This document shows positions 20,237-28,732 of a DNA stretch of 64,000 nucleotides, piece by piece; position 1 is the first letter of the stretch, and every line of letters begins with the position of its first letter. Location of the stretch: contig NZ_FOKF01000012.1 of assembly GCF_900111995.1 (NCBI RefSeq), positions 1 through 64,000 of the forward strand, written 5' to 3'. The translations under genes and the position numbers were made by a program. The notes beneath the pieces are model-generated. The model was not told where the DNA came from. It was given only the letters and a program-made list of their open reading frames with translations, and searched no databases. Source of the DNA: Collimonas sp. OK607 (GTDB lineage: Bacteria; Pseudomonadota; Gammaproteobacteria; Burkholderiales; Burkholderiaceae_D).

Positions 20237-21244
20237 ATGGGTATCGATCTAGCGCTGATCTGGGCAGTGATTATTCTGTTCAGCATCATGATGTATGTGG
20301 TGATGGACGGCTTCGATCTTGGCATCGGCATCCTGTATCCGTTTTTCAGGGACAAGGAGGATCGCGACGTCATGATGAACACGGTCGCGCCGGTATGGGA
20401 TGGCAACGAAACCTGGCTGGTGCTGGGCGGAGCAGGGCTGCTGGCGGCTTTTCCGCTCGCCTATGCAGTGGTGCTGAGCGCATTTTACCTGCCGTTGATC
20501 TTCATGCTGACAGGGCTGATCTTTCGTGGCGTGGCATTTGAATTCCGTTTCAAAGCGCGCGAACGCGAACGGCATTACTGGGACAAGGCATTTATCGGCG
20601 GATCGATCACGGCCACTTTTTTCCAGGGCGTGACGCTGGGCGCCTATCTGCAGGGAATACCGATTGCCAACCGCGCTTATGCTGGCGGTCCGCTGGACTG
20701 GATATCCGCGTTTTCGATTTTTACCGGGCTGGGCCTGGTGGTGGCGTACGCCTTGCTCGGCAGCACCTGGCTCATCATGAAAACCGAGGGAGGTTTGCAG
20801 CGCCATGCTTACGTCATCACGCGGCGACTGGTCTGGGCTTTGCTGCTGGTGATTGCCGCCATCAGTGTCTGGACTCCGCTGCTTGACGAACGGATTGGGC
20901 AACGCTGGTTTAGTCTGCCGAACCTGTTCTGGTTTGCACCGGTACCCCTGTTGGTGGTAGCGAGTAGTTATTTCCTGCTGCGGTCGCTCAAAAGCAGGTG
21001 GCAGGCAGCGCCGTTTGTCTTCACGCTGATGTTGATTTTTCTCGGTTATAGCGGACTGGGCATCAGCCTGTGGCCAAACATCATTCCACCCGACGTATCG
21101 ATATGGGATGCTGCGTCGCCGCCGCAAAGCCTGGGCTTTACGTTGGTGGGTGCGCTACTCATCATTCCGGTCATCTTGATGTACACAGTATGGGCGTACT
21201 ACGTTTTCAGAGGCAAGGTGAAGCACGGCGAGGGTTATCACTGA
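20237..21244 (+). CDS. cioB: cytochrome bd-type oxidase subunit II
   Basis: Partner subunit of CioA, 335 residues, with about eight membrane helices. MMYVVMDGFDLGIGILYPF near the N terminus and WDGNETWLVLGGAGLLAAFP are CydB/CioB signatures. The start codon is one base after the cioA stop and its own stop overlaps the next start (TGATG), so translation is coupled through cioA, cioB and the small protein. Confidence 0.92.
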   Translation: MGIDLALIWAVIILFSIMMYVVMDGFDLGIGILYPFFRDKEDRDVMMNTVAPVWDGNETWLVLGGAGLLAAFPLAYAVVLSAFYLPLIFMLTGLIFRGVAFEFRFKARERERHYWDKAFIGGSITATFFQGVTLGAYLQGIPIANRAYAGGPLDWISAFSIFTGLGLVVAYALLGSTWLIMKTEGGLQRHAYVITRRLVWALLLVIAAISVWTPLLDERIGQRWFSLPNLFWFAPVPLLVVASSYFLLRSLKSRWQAAPFVFTLMLIFLGYSGLGISLWPNIIPPDVSIWDAASPPQSLGFTLVGALLIIPVILMYTVWAYYVFRGKVKHGEGYH

Positions 21245-21387
21245 TGCGCGCATATCCTGGACAAGACGGTTCGCGCTGGAAACGGTTCGGCTGGCTGGTA
21301 TTGTTGTGGGCCTTGAGCGTCGGCACGCTTGGCGCGGTTGCCTATCTGCTGCGCTTGTTCATGCATGCCGCCGGCCTGAGTCGCTGA
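21244..21387 (+). CDS. small cyd/cio operon membrane protein (DUF2474)
   Basis: A 47-residue protein with a charged N terminus (MRAYPGQDGSRWKRFGW) and a single hydrophobic helix from about 17 to 41. It begins at the overlapping TGATG of the cioB stop. Position, size and the conserved W-K-R-F-GWL segment fit the DUF2474 family that occurs after cioB, and it probably acts like CydX, stabilising the oxidase. The start is fixed by the overlap with cioB. Confidence 0.8.
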   Translation: MRAYPGQDGSRWKRFGWLVLLWALSVGTLGAVAYLLRLFMHAAGLSR

Positions 21388-21466
21388 CACGACTTGCATG
21401 CGCGCTCCCGGGTGGCGCGATGCGCCGGACCGGGGTTGAGCAACCAGAACAGTGCGGCGAGCCAGA

Positions 21467-21602
21467 CAATCTGATCCGATTTTTATTCTCTGTACTGAAT
21501 CTGTTTTTTATTGCCAGACTTGGTTACTCTGCGGGAATCGCCACCAGTCCCGCAGTGGGAGAAACACGAATGTCTGGATTTCACGTCACTGAATTTGCCC
21601 GC
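21467..21602 (+). repeat. cio leader repeat, copy B, in front of the cytochrome c gene
   Basis: Second copy of the leader described at 18697-18831. The core ATTCTCTGTACTGAATCTG is identical, and the start region reads GGGAGAAACACGA-ATG-TCTGGATTT. The first codons of the cytochrome gene (MSGFHVTEFAR) are therefore a diverged copy of the first codons of cioA (MFGFNALELAR). A hairpin-capable inverted repeat CTGCGGGA...TCCCGCAG occupies 21529-21555 in place of the GTAGGC palindrome of copy A. Confidence 0.75.
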
Positions 21603-22385
21603 GCTCCGTCCGGTGTGTCCGGTATGCAATCTGAAGAAGCGCGTTTCAAATTTGGAATTCCATGCCTGCACAAGCTGATTCGACGCTCAAGGTTCCTGGT
21701 CTTTCTGGCCGTGGCCTTGTTTGCCGGCACTGCCCATACGGCAGAGGTCGACGCCGGCACGGTTCCCGATACCATCAAGCAGCGCCTCACCGCATGTACC
21801 GCCTGCCATGGCGAACAAGGGCGCGCCACCAACGATGGCTACTACCCGCGCATCGCCGGCAAACCGGCAGGCTATCTCTACAACCAGTTGCATAATTTTC
21901 GCGAAGGACGCCGTCGGTATCCGATGATGACCTATCTGGTCGATCACCTGTCCGACACCTATCTGCAGGAAATCGCCCAGTATTTCGCAGATCAGCATCC
22001 GCCTTACCCGGCACCGCAACCGTTCGATCAGTCGAGCGCAACCCGCGAGCGTGGTGAAATCCTGGTCAACAAGGGTGATCCTGGCAAGAAGATTCTAGCC
22101 TGTATCGCCTGCCATGGCAGCGCCATGACAGGCGTCATGCCGGCGACCCCGGGTTTGCTTGGCCTGCCGCGCGATTACCTGGTCGGACAGATAGGCGCAT
22201 GGAAAAACGGCGCACGGCACGCCAAGGCGCCCGATTGCATGGCGCAGGTTGTGCAACGCTTGAGTGCAGAGGATATCGGTGCGGTGTCGGCATGGCTGGC
22301 TGCGCAGCCGGTCCCAGCCGACGCCGTCGCAGTTGCTCCAACCTCGGTCAAATTGCCGCTCGCTTGCGGCAGTGTCCCCAACTGA
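21570..22385 (+). CDS. di-haem cytochrome c (c4-like)
   Basis: Exported di-haem cytochrome of 271 residues. Haem motifs are CTACH (Cys76-His80) and CIACH (Cys178-His182). A hydrophobic stretch at about 41-57 ends in AHTA, typical of a signal peptide, so the first about 35 residues form an unusual extension that was contributed by the duplicated cioA leader. A shorter start at 21624 (MQSEEARF) would be in frame too. It lies 182 bases after the small cio protein and 16 bases before a tri-haem cytochrome, making a set in which periplasmic cytochromes sit beside a quinol oxidase. Confidence 0.82.
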   Translation: MSGFHVTEFARAPSGVSGMQSEEARFKFGIPCLHKLIRRSRFLVFLAVALFAGTAHTAEVDAGTVPDTIKQRLTACTACHGEQGRATNDGYYPRIAGKPAGYLYNQLHNFREGRRRYPMMTYLVDHLSDTYLQEIAQYFADQHPPYPAPQPFDQSSATRERGEILVNKGDPGKKILACIACHGSAMTGVMPATPGLLGLPRDYLVGQIGAWKNGARHAKAPDCMAQVVQRLSAEDIGAVSAWLAAQPVPADAVAVAPTSVKLPLACGSVPN

Positions 22386-22401
22386 TGAAGCGGAGCCAAG
22401 A

Positions 22402-23700
22402 ATGAAACGGATATTCATGTGGGCAGCCGGCGCTCTTGTGTTGCTGATCGCGGCGGCAGTCGGGGTAGTGGCAATGCTCAACGTCGACGATCGCGGCGAG
22501 CAGCCGCCGGCGGCTTCTGCTGCAGCAGTTGCAACTGCGGAGCAGATTGCGCACGGCGCCTATCTGGTGCGTACGGGTGATTGCATGGCTTGCCATACAG
22601 CGCGCGGCGGCAAGGAACTGGCGGGAGGGCGCGCGATACAGACGCCGTTCGGCGCCGTCTATTCGCCGAATGTCACACCGGACAAGGAAACCGGTATAGG
22701 CACCTGGTCGGCCGATGATTTCTGGCGCGCGCTGCATAACGGTAAATCGAAAGACGGCAGCTTGCTGTACCCGGCTTTCCCGTACACGAACTACACCAAG
22801 GTCACGCGTGCCGATGCCGATGCGATGTTTGCCTATTTGCAGAGCGTGCCGCCGGTACAGCAAAAGAATCTGGAACACGGTTTGCGTTTTCCCTATAACA
22901 ACCGGTTCCTGCTCTATGGCTGGCGCGCCCTGTATTTCCGGCCTGGCGTGTATCAGCCTGAGACGCAGCAATCGGTCGAGTGGAATCGTGGCGCTTACCT
23001 GGTGCAAGGGCTGGGCCACTGCAGTGCTTGCCACACCACTCGCAATGCACTCGGCGGCAGCGATCTGAAAGCGGAGCTGGGAGGGGGCTTGATCCCGGTG
23101 GTGAACTGGTATGCGCCGTCGCTGACATCGGATGAAGAAATCGGTCTTGGCGACTGGGATATCCAGCACATCAGCGCATTGCTGAAAGACGGCGTCTCGC
23201 CGCGCGGCACAGTGTTGGGGCCGATGGCGGAGGTGGTGGGCGCCAGCTTGCAGCATCTGAGCGATGCGGATGTCCGCGCGATGGCGGTTTACCTGAAATC
23301 GTTGCCGCGCCAGAAGGAAGCGCCGGCAGAAAAAGAGCGCGCCAGTCCTGACCAGGTGGCAAGCGCGCTGGATCTGGGCCAGAAGATCTACAAGAACCAT
23401 TGCGTGGATTGCCACCAGGCTTCCGGCAAAGGCGTATGGCCGGCTTACCCGCCGCTGGCAAGCAATCACGCGATCACCATGTCGGCGCCGGTGAATGCGA
23501 TCAGGGTGGTGTTGAACGGCGGCTTTGCACCGAGTACGGCTGCCAATCCGCGCCCTTACGGCATGCCGCCATACGGTCCGACGCTGACCGATAGCGAAGT
23601 GGCTGCGGTCGTCTCGTATATCCGCAACAGCTGGGGTAACAAGGCGCCGATTGTGAGCGCATCAGAAGTTAGCCGCTATCGCTCGGTGCCGTTGGATTAG
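22402..23700 (+). CDS. tri-haem cytochrome c (alcohol/gluconate dehydrogenase cytochrome subunit type)
   Basis: A 432-residue protein with an N-terminal membrane helix (about 5-25). Three haem motifs are present: CMACH (61-65), CSACH (207-211) and CVDCH (334-338). Size and spacing fit the cytochrome subunit that carries electrons from periplasmic membrane-bound dehydrogenases (gluconate 2-dehydrogenase, PQQ alcohol dehydrogenase) to ubiquinone. No dehydrogenase subunit is found next to it, so its partner is unknown. The start at 22402 has a matching ribosome site (GGAGCC) and gives a clean anchor. An earlier in-frame start would add Arg-rich residues. Confidence 0.85.
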   Translation: MKRIFMWAAGALVLLIAAAVGVVAMLNVDDRGEQPPAASAAAVATAEQIAHGAYLVRTGDCMACHTARGGKELAGGRAIQTPFGAVYSPNVTPDKETGIGTWSADDFWRALHNGKSKDGSLLYPAFPYTNYTKVTRADADAMFAYLQSVPPVQQKNLEHGLRFPYNNRFLLYGWRALYFRPGVYQPETQQSVEWNRGAYLVQGLGHCSACHTTRNALGGSDLKAELGGGLIPVVNWYAPSLTSDEEIGLGDWDIQHISALLKDGVSPRGTVLGPMAEVVGASLQHLSDADVRAMAVYLKSLPRQKEAPAEKERASPDQVASALDLGQKIYKNHCVDCHQASGKGVWPAYPPLASNHAITMSAPVNAIRVVLNGGFAPSTAANPRPYGMPPYGPTLTDSEVAAVVSYIRNSWGNKAPIVSASEVSRYRSVPLD

Positions 23701-23739
23701 CTCCGAGGTTTTCGAGTCGGCGGAGTGGCATCAGGTAGA

Positions 23740-23753
23740 GTAGGCATGCCTAC
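23740..23753. promoter_or_regulatory. perfect palindrome GTAGGCATGCCTAC
   Basis: A 14-base perfect palindrome 42 bases before the DUF2970 start. A near-identical palindrome, GTAGGCTGCCTAC, lies at 18744-18756 in the cioA leader. The shared half-site GTAGGC suggests a common regulator of the two genes, but only two copies exist and the sites are short. Confidence 0.4.
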
Positions 23754-23794
23754 TGGGTGCAGTGCCGCATTATTCGTGTTTTGAAAGGTCGATC

Positions 23795-24013
23795 ATGCGT
23801 AAATCAAATCTGGACGAATCAGGGAAGCGCTCCTTCTTTGCCACCTTGGGTGCAGTATTCTGGTCCTTCGTCGGTCTGCGCCGCAGGGCGGACTATGAAA
23901 AAGACGCTACATCGTTCAATCCCGCGTACGTGATCGGCGCAGCCCTGGTCGGTGTGGCATTGCTTATTGCGGCCTTGCTTGTCATCGTCAAGATGGTGGT
24001 TGCGGGCGGATAG
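23795..24013 (+). CDS. DUF2970 domain protein
   Basis: A 72-residue protein with a soluble N-terminal half (MRKSNLDESGKRSFFATLGAVFWSFVGLRRR) and one C-terminal membrane helix (about 47-68). The layout and the AVFWSFVGLRRR segment fit DUF2970, a betaproteobacterial family of unknown role often near oxidase genes. The start at 23795 follows AAAGG. It stands between the cytochromes and the MocR gene. Confidence 0.75.
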   Translation: MRKSNLDESGKRSFFATLGAVFWSFVGLRRRADYEKDATSFNPAYVIGAALVGVALLIAALLVIVKMVVAGG

Positions 24014-24106
24014 GCGCCTGGAGAGCTCAGGCTTGATCTTTTGAATTAATATGCACGTAAGAAAGATACGGCAATGCGGCATGGGCCGCCCGTACTCTTC
24101 ACCACT

Positions 24107-25543
24107 ATGAAACGTTACGAAGCTCTGGCGCACGAAATATCGCAATCGATACTGGATGGAGTGTTGCTACCCGGCGACCGGTTGCCGTCGGTGCGCCAGG
24201 CCAGCAGCAGTCGAGAGGTCAGCCCCTCAACCGTGTTCCAGGCGTATTACCTGCTGGAAGCGCAAGGCTTGATTGTGGCCCGGGAGCGGTCGGGCTATTA
24301 CGTGGCGGCTAGCGCAAGGCAATTGCCGCCGGAGCCGGAAACCATGTCGTTGCCGGATCAGGACTCGGTACAGCCCGATACCAGCGAGCGCGTGTTTGAA
24401 GTGCTCGAAACCACGATGACCAGAGATGTGGTGCCGCTCGGCTCGGCTTTCCCGAGCCCCTTGCTGTTTCCGATGAAACGGCTGGCGCGCATGATGTCGG
24501 TCAGCGTGCAAAATCTCGATCCGTGGAGCTCGGTGGACGATCTCACGCCCGGTAACGCCCGGCTGCGCAGGCAAATCGCGTTGCGTTATCTGATTGATGG
24601 CCTGCATATCCACACCGACGATATCGTGGTCACCAACGGCGCACTGGAGGCGCTTAATCTGTGTCTGATGGCGGTGACGCGTCCCGGCGACGCAGTATTG
24701 GTGGAATCGCCTACTTTCTATGCTGCCTTGCAGTCGATCGAGCGCAATGGCTTGCGGGCGATCGAAGTGCCGACGCATCCGCGCGAAGGCATCGATCTGG
24801 CGGCGATGGAACGAGCGCTGGAGCGCTACCAGCCTGCTGCATGCTGGCTGATGACTAATTTCCAGAATCCGCTGGGTAGCCTGATGTCCGATGAAAAGAA
24901 ACAAGCGCTGGTCAAATTGCTGGCGCGTTACCAGGTGCCGCTGATTGAGGACGACGTATATGGCGAGCTGTACTTTGGCGATAGGCGGCCGACACCGGCC
25001 AAGGCTTTCGATACCGAAGGCTTGGTGATGCACTGTTCATCGTTTTCCAAATGCTTGGCGCCAGGTTATCGCGTCGGCTGGACCGCTCCCGGTCGCTTTG
25101 CGCGCGCCGTGGCACGCCATAAGCTGACCACCACGCTGACTACGTCGGCCCCGGTTCAAGGGGCGCTGGCGCTCTATCTGGAGAAAGGCGGCTACGATCG
25201 CCATCTGCGTCAGTTGCGGCAAGCGCTGGCTGCGCAACAAGTGGTGTTCATGGAAGCAGTGGCGCGCCATTTTCCGCAAGGGACTCGGGTGACCCGTCCC
25301 AAGGGCGGTTATTTCCTGTGGCTGGAGTTGCCGGACGGCGTGGACGCGCTACGTGTACACAAGCATGCGCTGTCGCAGGGCATCAGCGTCGCGCCCGGGC
25401 CGATCTTTTCCGCGCAGCCGGCCTTCGGCAACTGCCTGCGCCTGAATTACGGCCACCTTTGGGATGCCCGCGTCGAGGCTGCGCTGGCGACACTGGGACG
25501 TATCGTTGCCGGCGAGATGACGCGCCAGACAATGCAGCCGTAA
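24107..25543 (+). CDS. MocR-type (GntR HTH + aminotransferase) regulator
   Basis: A 478-residue fusion. Residues about 1-75 form a GntR winged HTH (LPGDRLPSVRQASSSREVSPSTVFQAYYLLEAQGL). The rest is a fold-type I aminotransferase domain, with the PLP lysine in SSFSKCLAPGYRVGW and NFQNPLG. Proteins of this class (PdxR, GabR, TauR) use PLP or an amine/amino acid as effector and bind direct repeats. An open extension upstream to 24074 exists, but 24107 gives the normal N terminus. It could control the cio/cytochrome genes, in whose leaders a direct repeat TCTGT-N6-TCTGT occurs, or other genes. A rho-independent terminator follows. Confidence 0.87.
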   Translation: MKRYEALAHEISQSILDGVLLPGDRLPSVRQASSSREVSPSTVFQAYYLLEAQGLIVARERSGYYVAASARQLPPEPETMSLPDQDSVQPDTSERVFEVLETTMTRDVVPLGSAFPSPLLFPMKRLARMMSVSVQNLDPWSSVDDLTPGNARLRRQIALRYLIDGLHIHTDDIVVTNGALEALNLCLMAVTRPGDAVLVESPTFYAALQSIERNGLRAIEVPTHPREGIDLAAMERALERYQPAACWLMTNFQNPLGSLMSDEKKQALVKLLARYQVPLIEDDVYGELYFGDRRPTPAKAFDTEGLVMHCSSFSKCLAPGYRVGWTAPGRFARAVARHKLTTTLTTSAPVQGALALYLEKGGYDRHLRQLRQALAAQQVVFMEAVARHFPQGTRVTRPKGGYFLWLELPDGVDALRVHKHALSQGISVAPGPIFSAQPAFGNCLRLNYGHLWDARVEAALATLGRIVAGEMTRQTMQP

Positions 25544-25553
25544 AATTCTGCAG

Positions 25554-25578
25554 CCGTATCGCTGATACGGTTTTTTTT
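25554..25578 (+). terminator. rho-independent terminator after the MocR gene
   Basis: Perfect 7-base stem CCGTATC / GATACGG with loop GCT, followed by eight T residues, 10 bases after the mocR stop. It separates the gene from the siroheme reductase. Confidence 0.9.
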
Positions 25579-25680
25579 GCATGCCCTGATGCTGTTCTGG
25601 CGGCCTGGTCTGGTGTACCTTGAGCATACTTCTCAATGCGCTTGCGGCTTGCTGCAAGGCTTCATCAAAAAGGATGCTCC

Positions 25681-27414
25681 ATGTACATTTATGACGAGGT
25701 CGATCAGACTCTGGTTGAACAGCGGGTGACCCAGTTCAAGGATCAGACCAGGCGTTTTCTGGCAGGGCAACTGAGTGAGGATGAGTTTCGCGTCCTGCGC
25801 CTGCAAAATGGCTTGTACATCCAGCGCCATGCGCCGATGCTGCGGGTGGCGATTCCTTACGGCATGCTGGTATCGACGCAGTTGCGCATGCTGGCCCACG
25901 TTGCGCGGCGTTGGGATAAGGGCTACGGCCATTTCAGCACGCGCCAGAATATGCAGTTCAACTGGCCGCGCCTGGAAGATGTGCCGCAGATATTGGCTGA
26001 ACTGGCGACGGTACAGATGCATGCGATCCAGACCAGCGGAAATTGTATTCGTAATACGACAACGGACCATTTCGCCGGCGTCGCACCGGATGAGCTGGTG
26101 AATCCGTTGATCTGGTGCGAAATCATCCGGCAATGGTCGATGTTGCATCCCGAGTTCGCATTCTTGCCGCGCAAATTCAAGATTGCCGTCAGCGGCGCCC
26201 GCACCGACCGGGCGGCGGTCGGCGTGCACGATATCGGTTTGCAGGCGGCGGTGCAGGATAATGTGATCGGTTTTCGCGTATGGGTGGGCGGCGGCATGGG
26301 GCGTACGCCGATTGCCGGCAAGTTAATCAATTCTTTCGTGGCCTGGCCTGATCTGCTGACCTATCTGCAAGCGATACTGCGGGTCTACAACTTGCACGGC
26401 CGGCGCGACAACAAATACAAGGCACGGATTAAGATACTGGTGAAAGATCTGAGCCCGGAAGTGTTTGCACAGCAGGTAGATGAGCAATGGCAAGTGATCC
26501 GCGGCGGTCCGGATACGGTCGGAGAGGCCTTCGTCGCTGGCGTCGCGGGACGCTTCACCTGGCCGCGCTATGAGGACAGCGCTGTCGGTGAGGTTGACGT
26601 CAGCGCCGGCTATGCAGCGACCAACCAAGCCTTCGCGCGTTGGCTAAAAACCAACGTCCATCCGCATAAAATGGCAGGCTACGCCGCGGTAACCGTTTCG
26701 CTGAAAGCAACCGGCGTGCCACCGGGCGATATCACGGCAGATCAAATGGATGCTGTGGCCGATCTGGCCGAATCCTATAGTTTCAGCGAACTACGGGTGT
26801 CGCACGAACAAAACCTGATTCTGACCGATGTGCGCCGGCGAGACTTGTTTGCGCTTTGGCAGCAACTCAATATTCTCAATCTGGCGACGCCGAATATCGG
26901 TTTGATAACTAATATCATCGCTTGCCCCGGTGGCGATTTCTGCGCTCTCGCCAATGCCGTTTCGATACCGGTCGCGGCGGCCATACAGCGTCGTTTCGAC
27001 GATCTTGACTATGTGCATGACATCGGTGAACTGGATCTCAATTTATCCGGCTGCATCAATGCCTGCGGCCATCACCATATAGGGCACATCGGCATCCTCG
27101 GCGTCGACAAGGCGGGCGAGGAATGGTATCAGATCACGATAGGCGGCCGTCAGAACGGCGGCGCGCGACTGGCGACCGACGTTGAATCCGGGCGCGATGG
27201 CGGCGTAGCAATAGGGCGCATCATCGGCCCGTCGTTCGCCCGCGATCAGGTTCCCGACGTCGTGCATCGTCTGATAGAAACTTATCTACAATTGCGTCAC
27301 GGCGAAGCGGAGCGCTTCATCGACGTCGTTGACCGTGTCGGGATAGAGCCGTTCAAGCAGGACGTTTACGGCGATCCTCGCTTTGCCAAGACGGTAATGC
27401 TCGCTGGGGGGTAA
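25681..27414 (+). CDS. nitrite/sulfite reductase hemoprotein (siroheme and 4Fe-4S)
   Basis: A 577-residue ferredoxin-type sulfite/nitrite reductase haemoprotein. It has the usual two repeats, each with a ferredoxin-like half (residues about 50-130 and 330-410). The siroheme-[4Fe-4S] cysteines are CPGGDFC and CINAC, with HHIGHIG after the latter. This is the CysI class of Betaproteobacteria. The usual neighbours (DUF934 gene, cysH, cysD/cysN) are absent, so it stands alone and nitrite as substrate is possible. The start at 25681 gives MYIYDEVDQTL, which fits homologues. A longer frame begins at 25636. Confidence 0.82.
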   Translation: MYIYDEVDQTLVEQRVTQFKDQTRRFLAGQLSEDEFRVLRLQNGLYIQRHAPMLRVAIPYGMLVSTQLRMLAHVARRWDKGYGHFSTRQNMQFNWPRLEDVPQILAELATVQMHAIQTSGNCIRNTTTDHFAGVAPDELVNPLIWCEIIRQWSMLHPEFAFLPRKFKIAVSGARTDRAAVGVHDIGLQAAVQDNVIGFRVWVGGGMGRTPIAGKLINSFVAWPDLLTYLQAILRVYNLHGRRDNKYKARIKILVKDLSPEVFAQQVDEQWQVIRGGPDTVGEAFVAGVAGRFTWPRYEDSAVGEVDVSAGYAATNQAFARWLKTNVHPHKMAGYAAVTVSLKATGVPPGDITADQMDAVADLAESYSFSELRVSHEQNLILTDVRRRDLFALWQQLNILNLATPNIGLITNIIACPGGDFCALANAVSIPVAAAIQRRFDDLDYVHDIGELDLNLSGCINACGHHHIGHIGILGVDKAGEEWYQITIGGRQNGGARLATDVESGRDGGVAIGRIIGPSFARDQVPDVVHRLIETYLQLRHGEAERFIDVVDRVGIEPFKQDVYGDPRFAKTVMLAGG

Positions 27415-27589
27415 CTGAAAAAGGCCGTGTCGCAGGAGGGAAACGGAGCCCCAATGGGACAGGTCCTGTATCCGAAGCGCTTTTTGCAGGATTGCCGCTC
27501 TGCTCACTGATGGCGAAAGTGCCGTCCAGATATAGCCAACCAAGGCAATACAAATCGCAGGCGGCATCCATGAGCTGCGGCACACTGGA

Positions 27590-28732
27590 TCAGTGGACGA
27601 GATAACCGGATTTATTGATGAGAGTCATATCGACCAGAGTGCTGCCGTGTTTGCCGTTTGCGCTGTAATTCACTTCAAAATCGCCAATGTCGAACTTGCC
27701 GAGCGAATTGAGGCTGGCGAGGAGAGACGTACGGGTCAGGTTGGAACTCGCCCTCTTAATGCCTTCGTAAAGAATGCGCGCGCCGAGATAGCCCTCCAGT
27801 GTCAGATGGGATACCTGTTCCTTCGGTGCGTACCTCTTCATGTCGGCTAGATATTGTCGTACGCTACGGTTGCCGGCGTCAGTCGGCAGCGGCAAGGCCT
27901 GCGAAATGATGACACCATTGGCATTTTGGACACCCGACATCCGGATGATATCGTCCGCGCTGCTGCTCGACATCAAGTAAATCGTCACGCGCTGGCCGAT
28001 CTTCTCACGCATGGCATCGATAACGGCCGGTCCGATGCTACCGGGGCCGAATACGACGCACATGTCGGGTGAACTGATGAGTGCCTTGCCTACAGCCTTG
28101 AGTACGTTTTGTTTCATTTGCCCGGTGTCGGACACCGGAGCGATGGCGATACTGTCGAGTAGTTGCCTGCCGTCTTCCTCCATGCCGATCGCCAGCTCTT
28201 TGGTGAGGTCCGCGGCAAGCGGCGTATCAAGGTGCAGAAAGACCGCTCGTTTGCGAAGGATGGTGCGCGAGTGCTTGACGATCTGCCGCAACTCGTCGAT
28301 GTAGCTGGCACGCACCGGGAACACATTGGGCGCTCCCAGCAACACCGGCAAGCCGCTGATCGGCCCGACCAGGGCCATGTCGTTGGCGGTCAGCGTACCG
28401 CTTTTGATCAGCTCCGCGAGGTTGGCGGTACCGACAGTCGCGAACAGTGCCAACGATTTCGATCCGCTGATCGTCTCTTTAACCAGACTGACGGTTTGCG
28501 GAGGAATGAAGTGGTCGTCGCGGACATCCAAGACAACCTTGCGTCCATTGACGCCGCCACTGGCATTGATCCTGGCGAAGAAAGCTTCAAATCCGACGGC
28601 CGCACCCTTGGCATTTTCTCGTGAGACAGGATGGGTCGCAGATGCGACCTGCGTAATAACAATGTCATCCGCGCCTGCCGCGACACTGGCGGAGAGGCTG
28701 AACAACGCGATAAAGAATGCTTTTGAAAACAT
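27590..28732 (-). CDS. periplasmic substrate-binding protein of a Liv-type ABC transporter (second copy)
   Basis: Leucine/isoleucine/valine-binding-protein-like receptor, 380 residues, with a signal peptide MFSKAFFIALFSLSASVAAG (1-20). The mature part shows the type I periplasmic-binding fold, e.g. GAAVGFEAFFARINASGGVNGRKV and VVFGPGSIGPAVIDAMREK. It lies on the same strand as the porin and livFGMHK, but about 600 bases downstream of the porin, so it may have its own promoter. It is only distantly like the LivK at 34.0 kb. The ligand may be an aromatic acid (inference). Its stop faces the reductase stop. Confidence 0.8.
   Translation of the reverse strand: MFSKAFFIALFSLSASVAAGADDIVITQVASATHPVSRENAKGAAVGFEAFFARINASGGVNGRKVVLDVRDDHFIPPQTVSLVKETISGSKSLALFATVGTANLAELIKSGTLTANDMALVGPISGLPVLLGAPNVFPVRASYIDELRQIVKHSRTILRKRAVFLHLDTPLAADLTKELAIGMEEDGRQLLDSIAIAPVSDTGQMKQNVLKAVGKALISSPDMCVVFGPGSIGPAVIDAMREKIGQRVTIYLMSSSSADDIIRMSGVQNANGVIISQALPLPTDAGNRSVRQYLADMKRYAPKEQVSHLTLEGYLGARILYEGIKRASSNLTRTSLLASLNSLGKFDIGDFEVNYSANGKHGSTLVDMTLINKSGYLVH

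Noticed and set aside
20249-21127. 292-codon minus-strand frame
   Set aside because: Antisense to cioB; rich in Gln/His/Arg with no domain.
22348-23469. 373-codon minus-strand frame
   Set aside because: Complete overlap with the tri-haem cytochrome gene whose three haem motifs are in the plus frame; composition (Arg, His, Gln) is that of a shadow.
28163-28624. 153-codon plus-strand frame
   Set aside because: Antisense to the binding-protein gene with signal peptide and family likeness.
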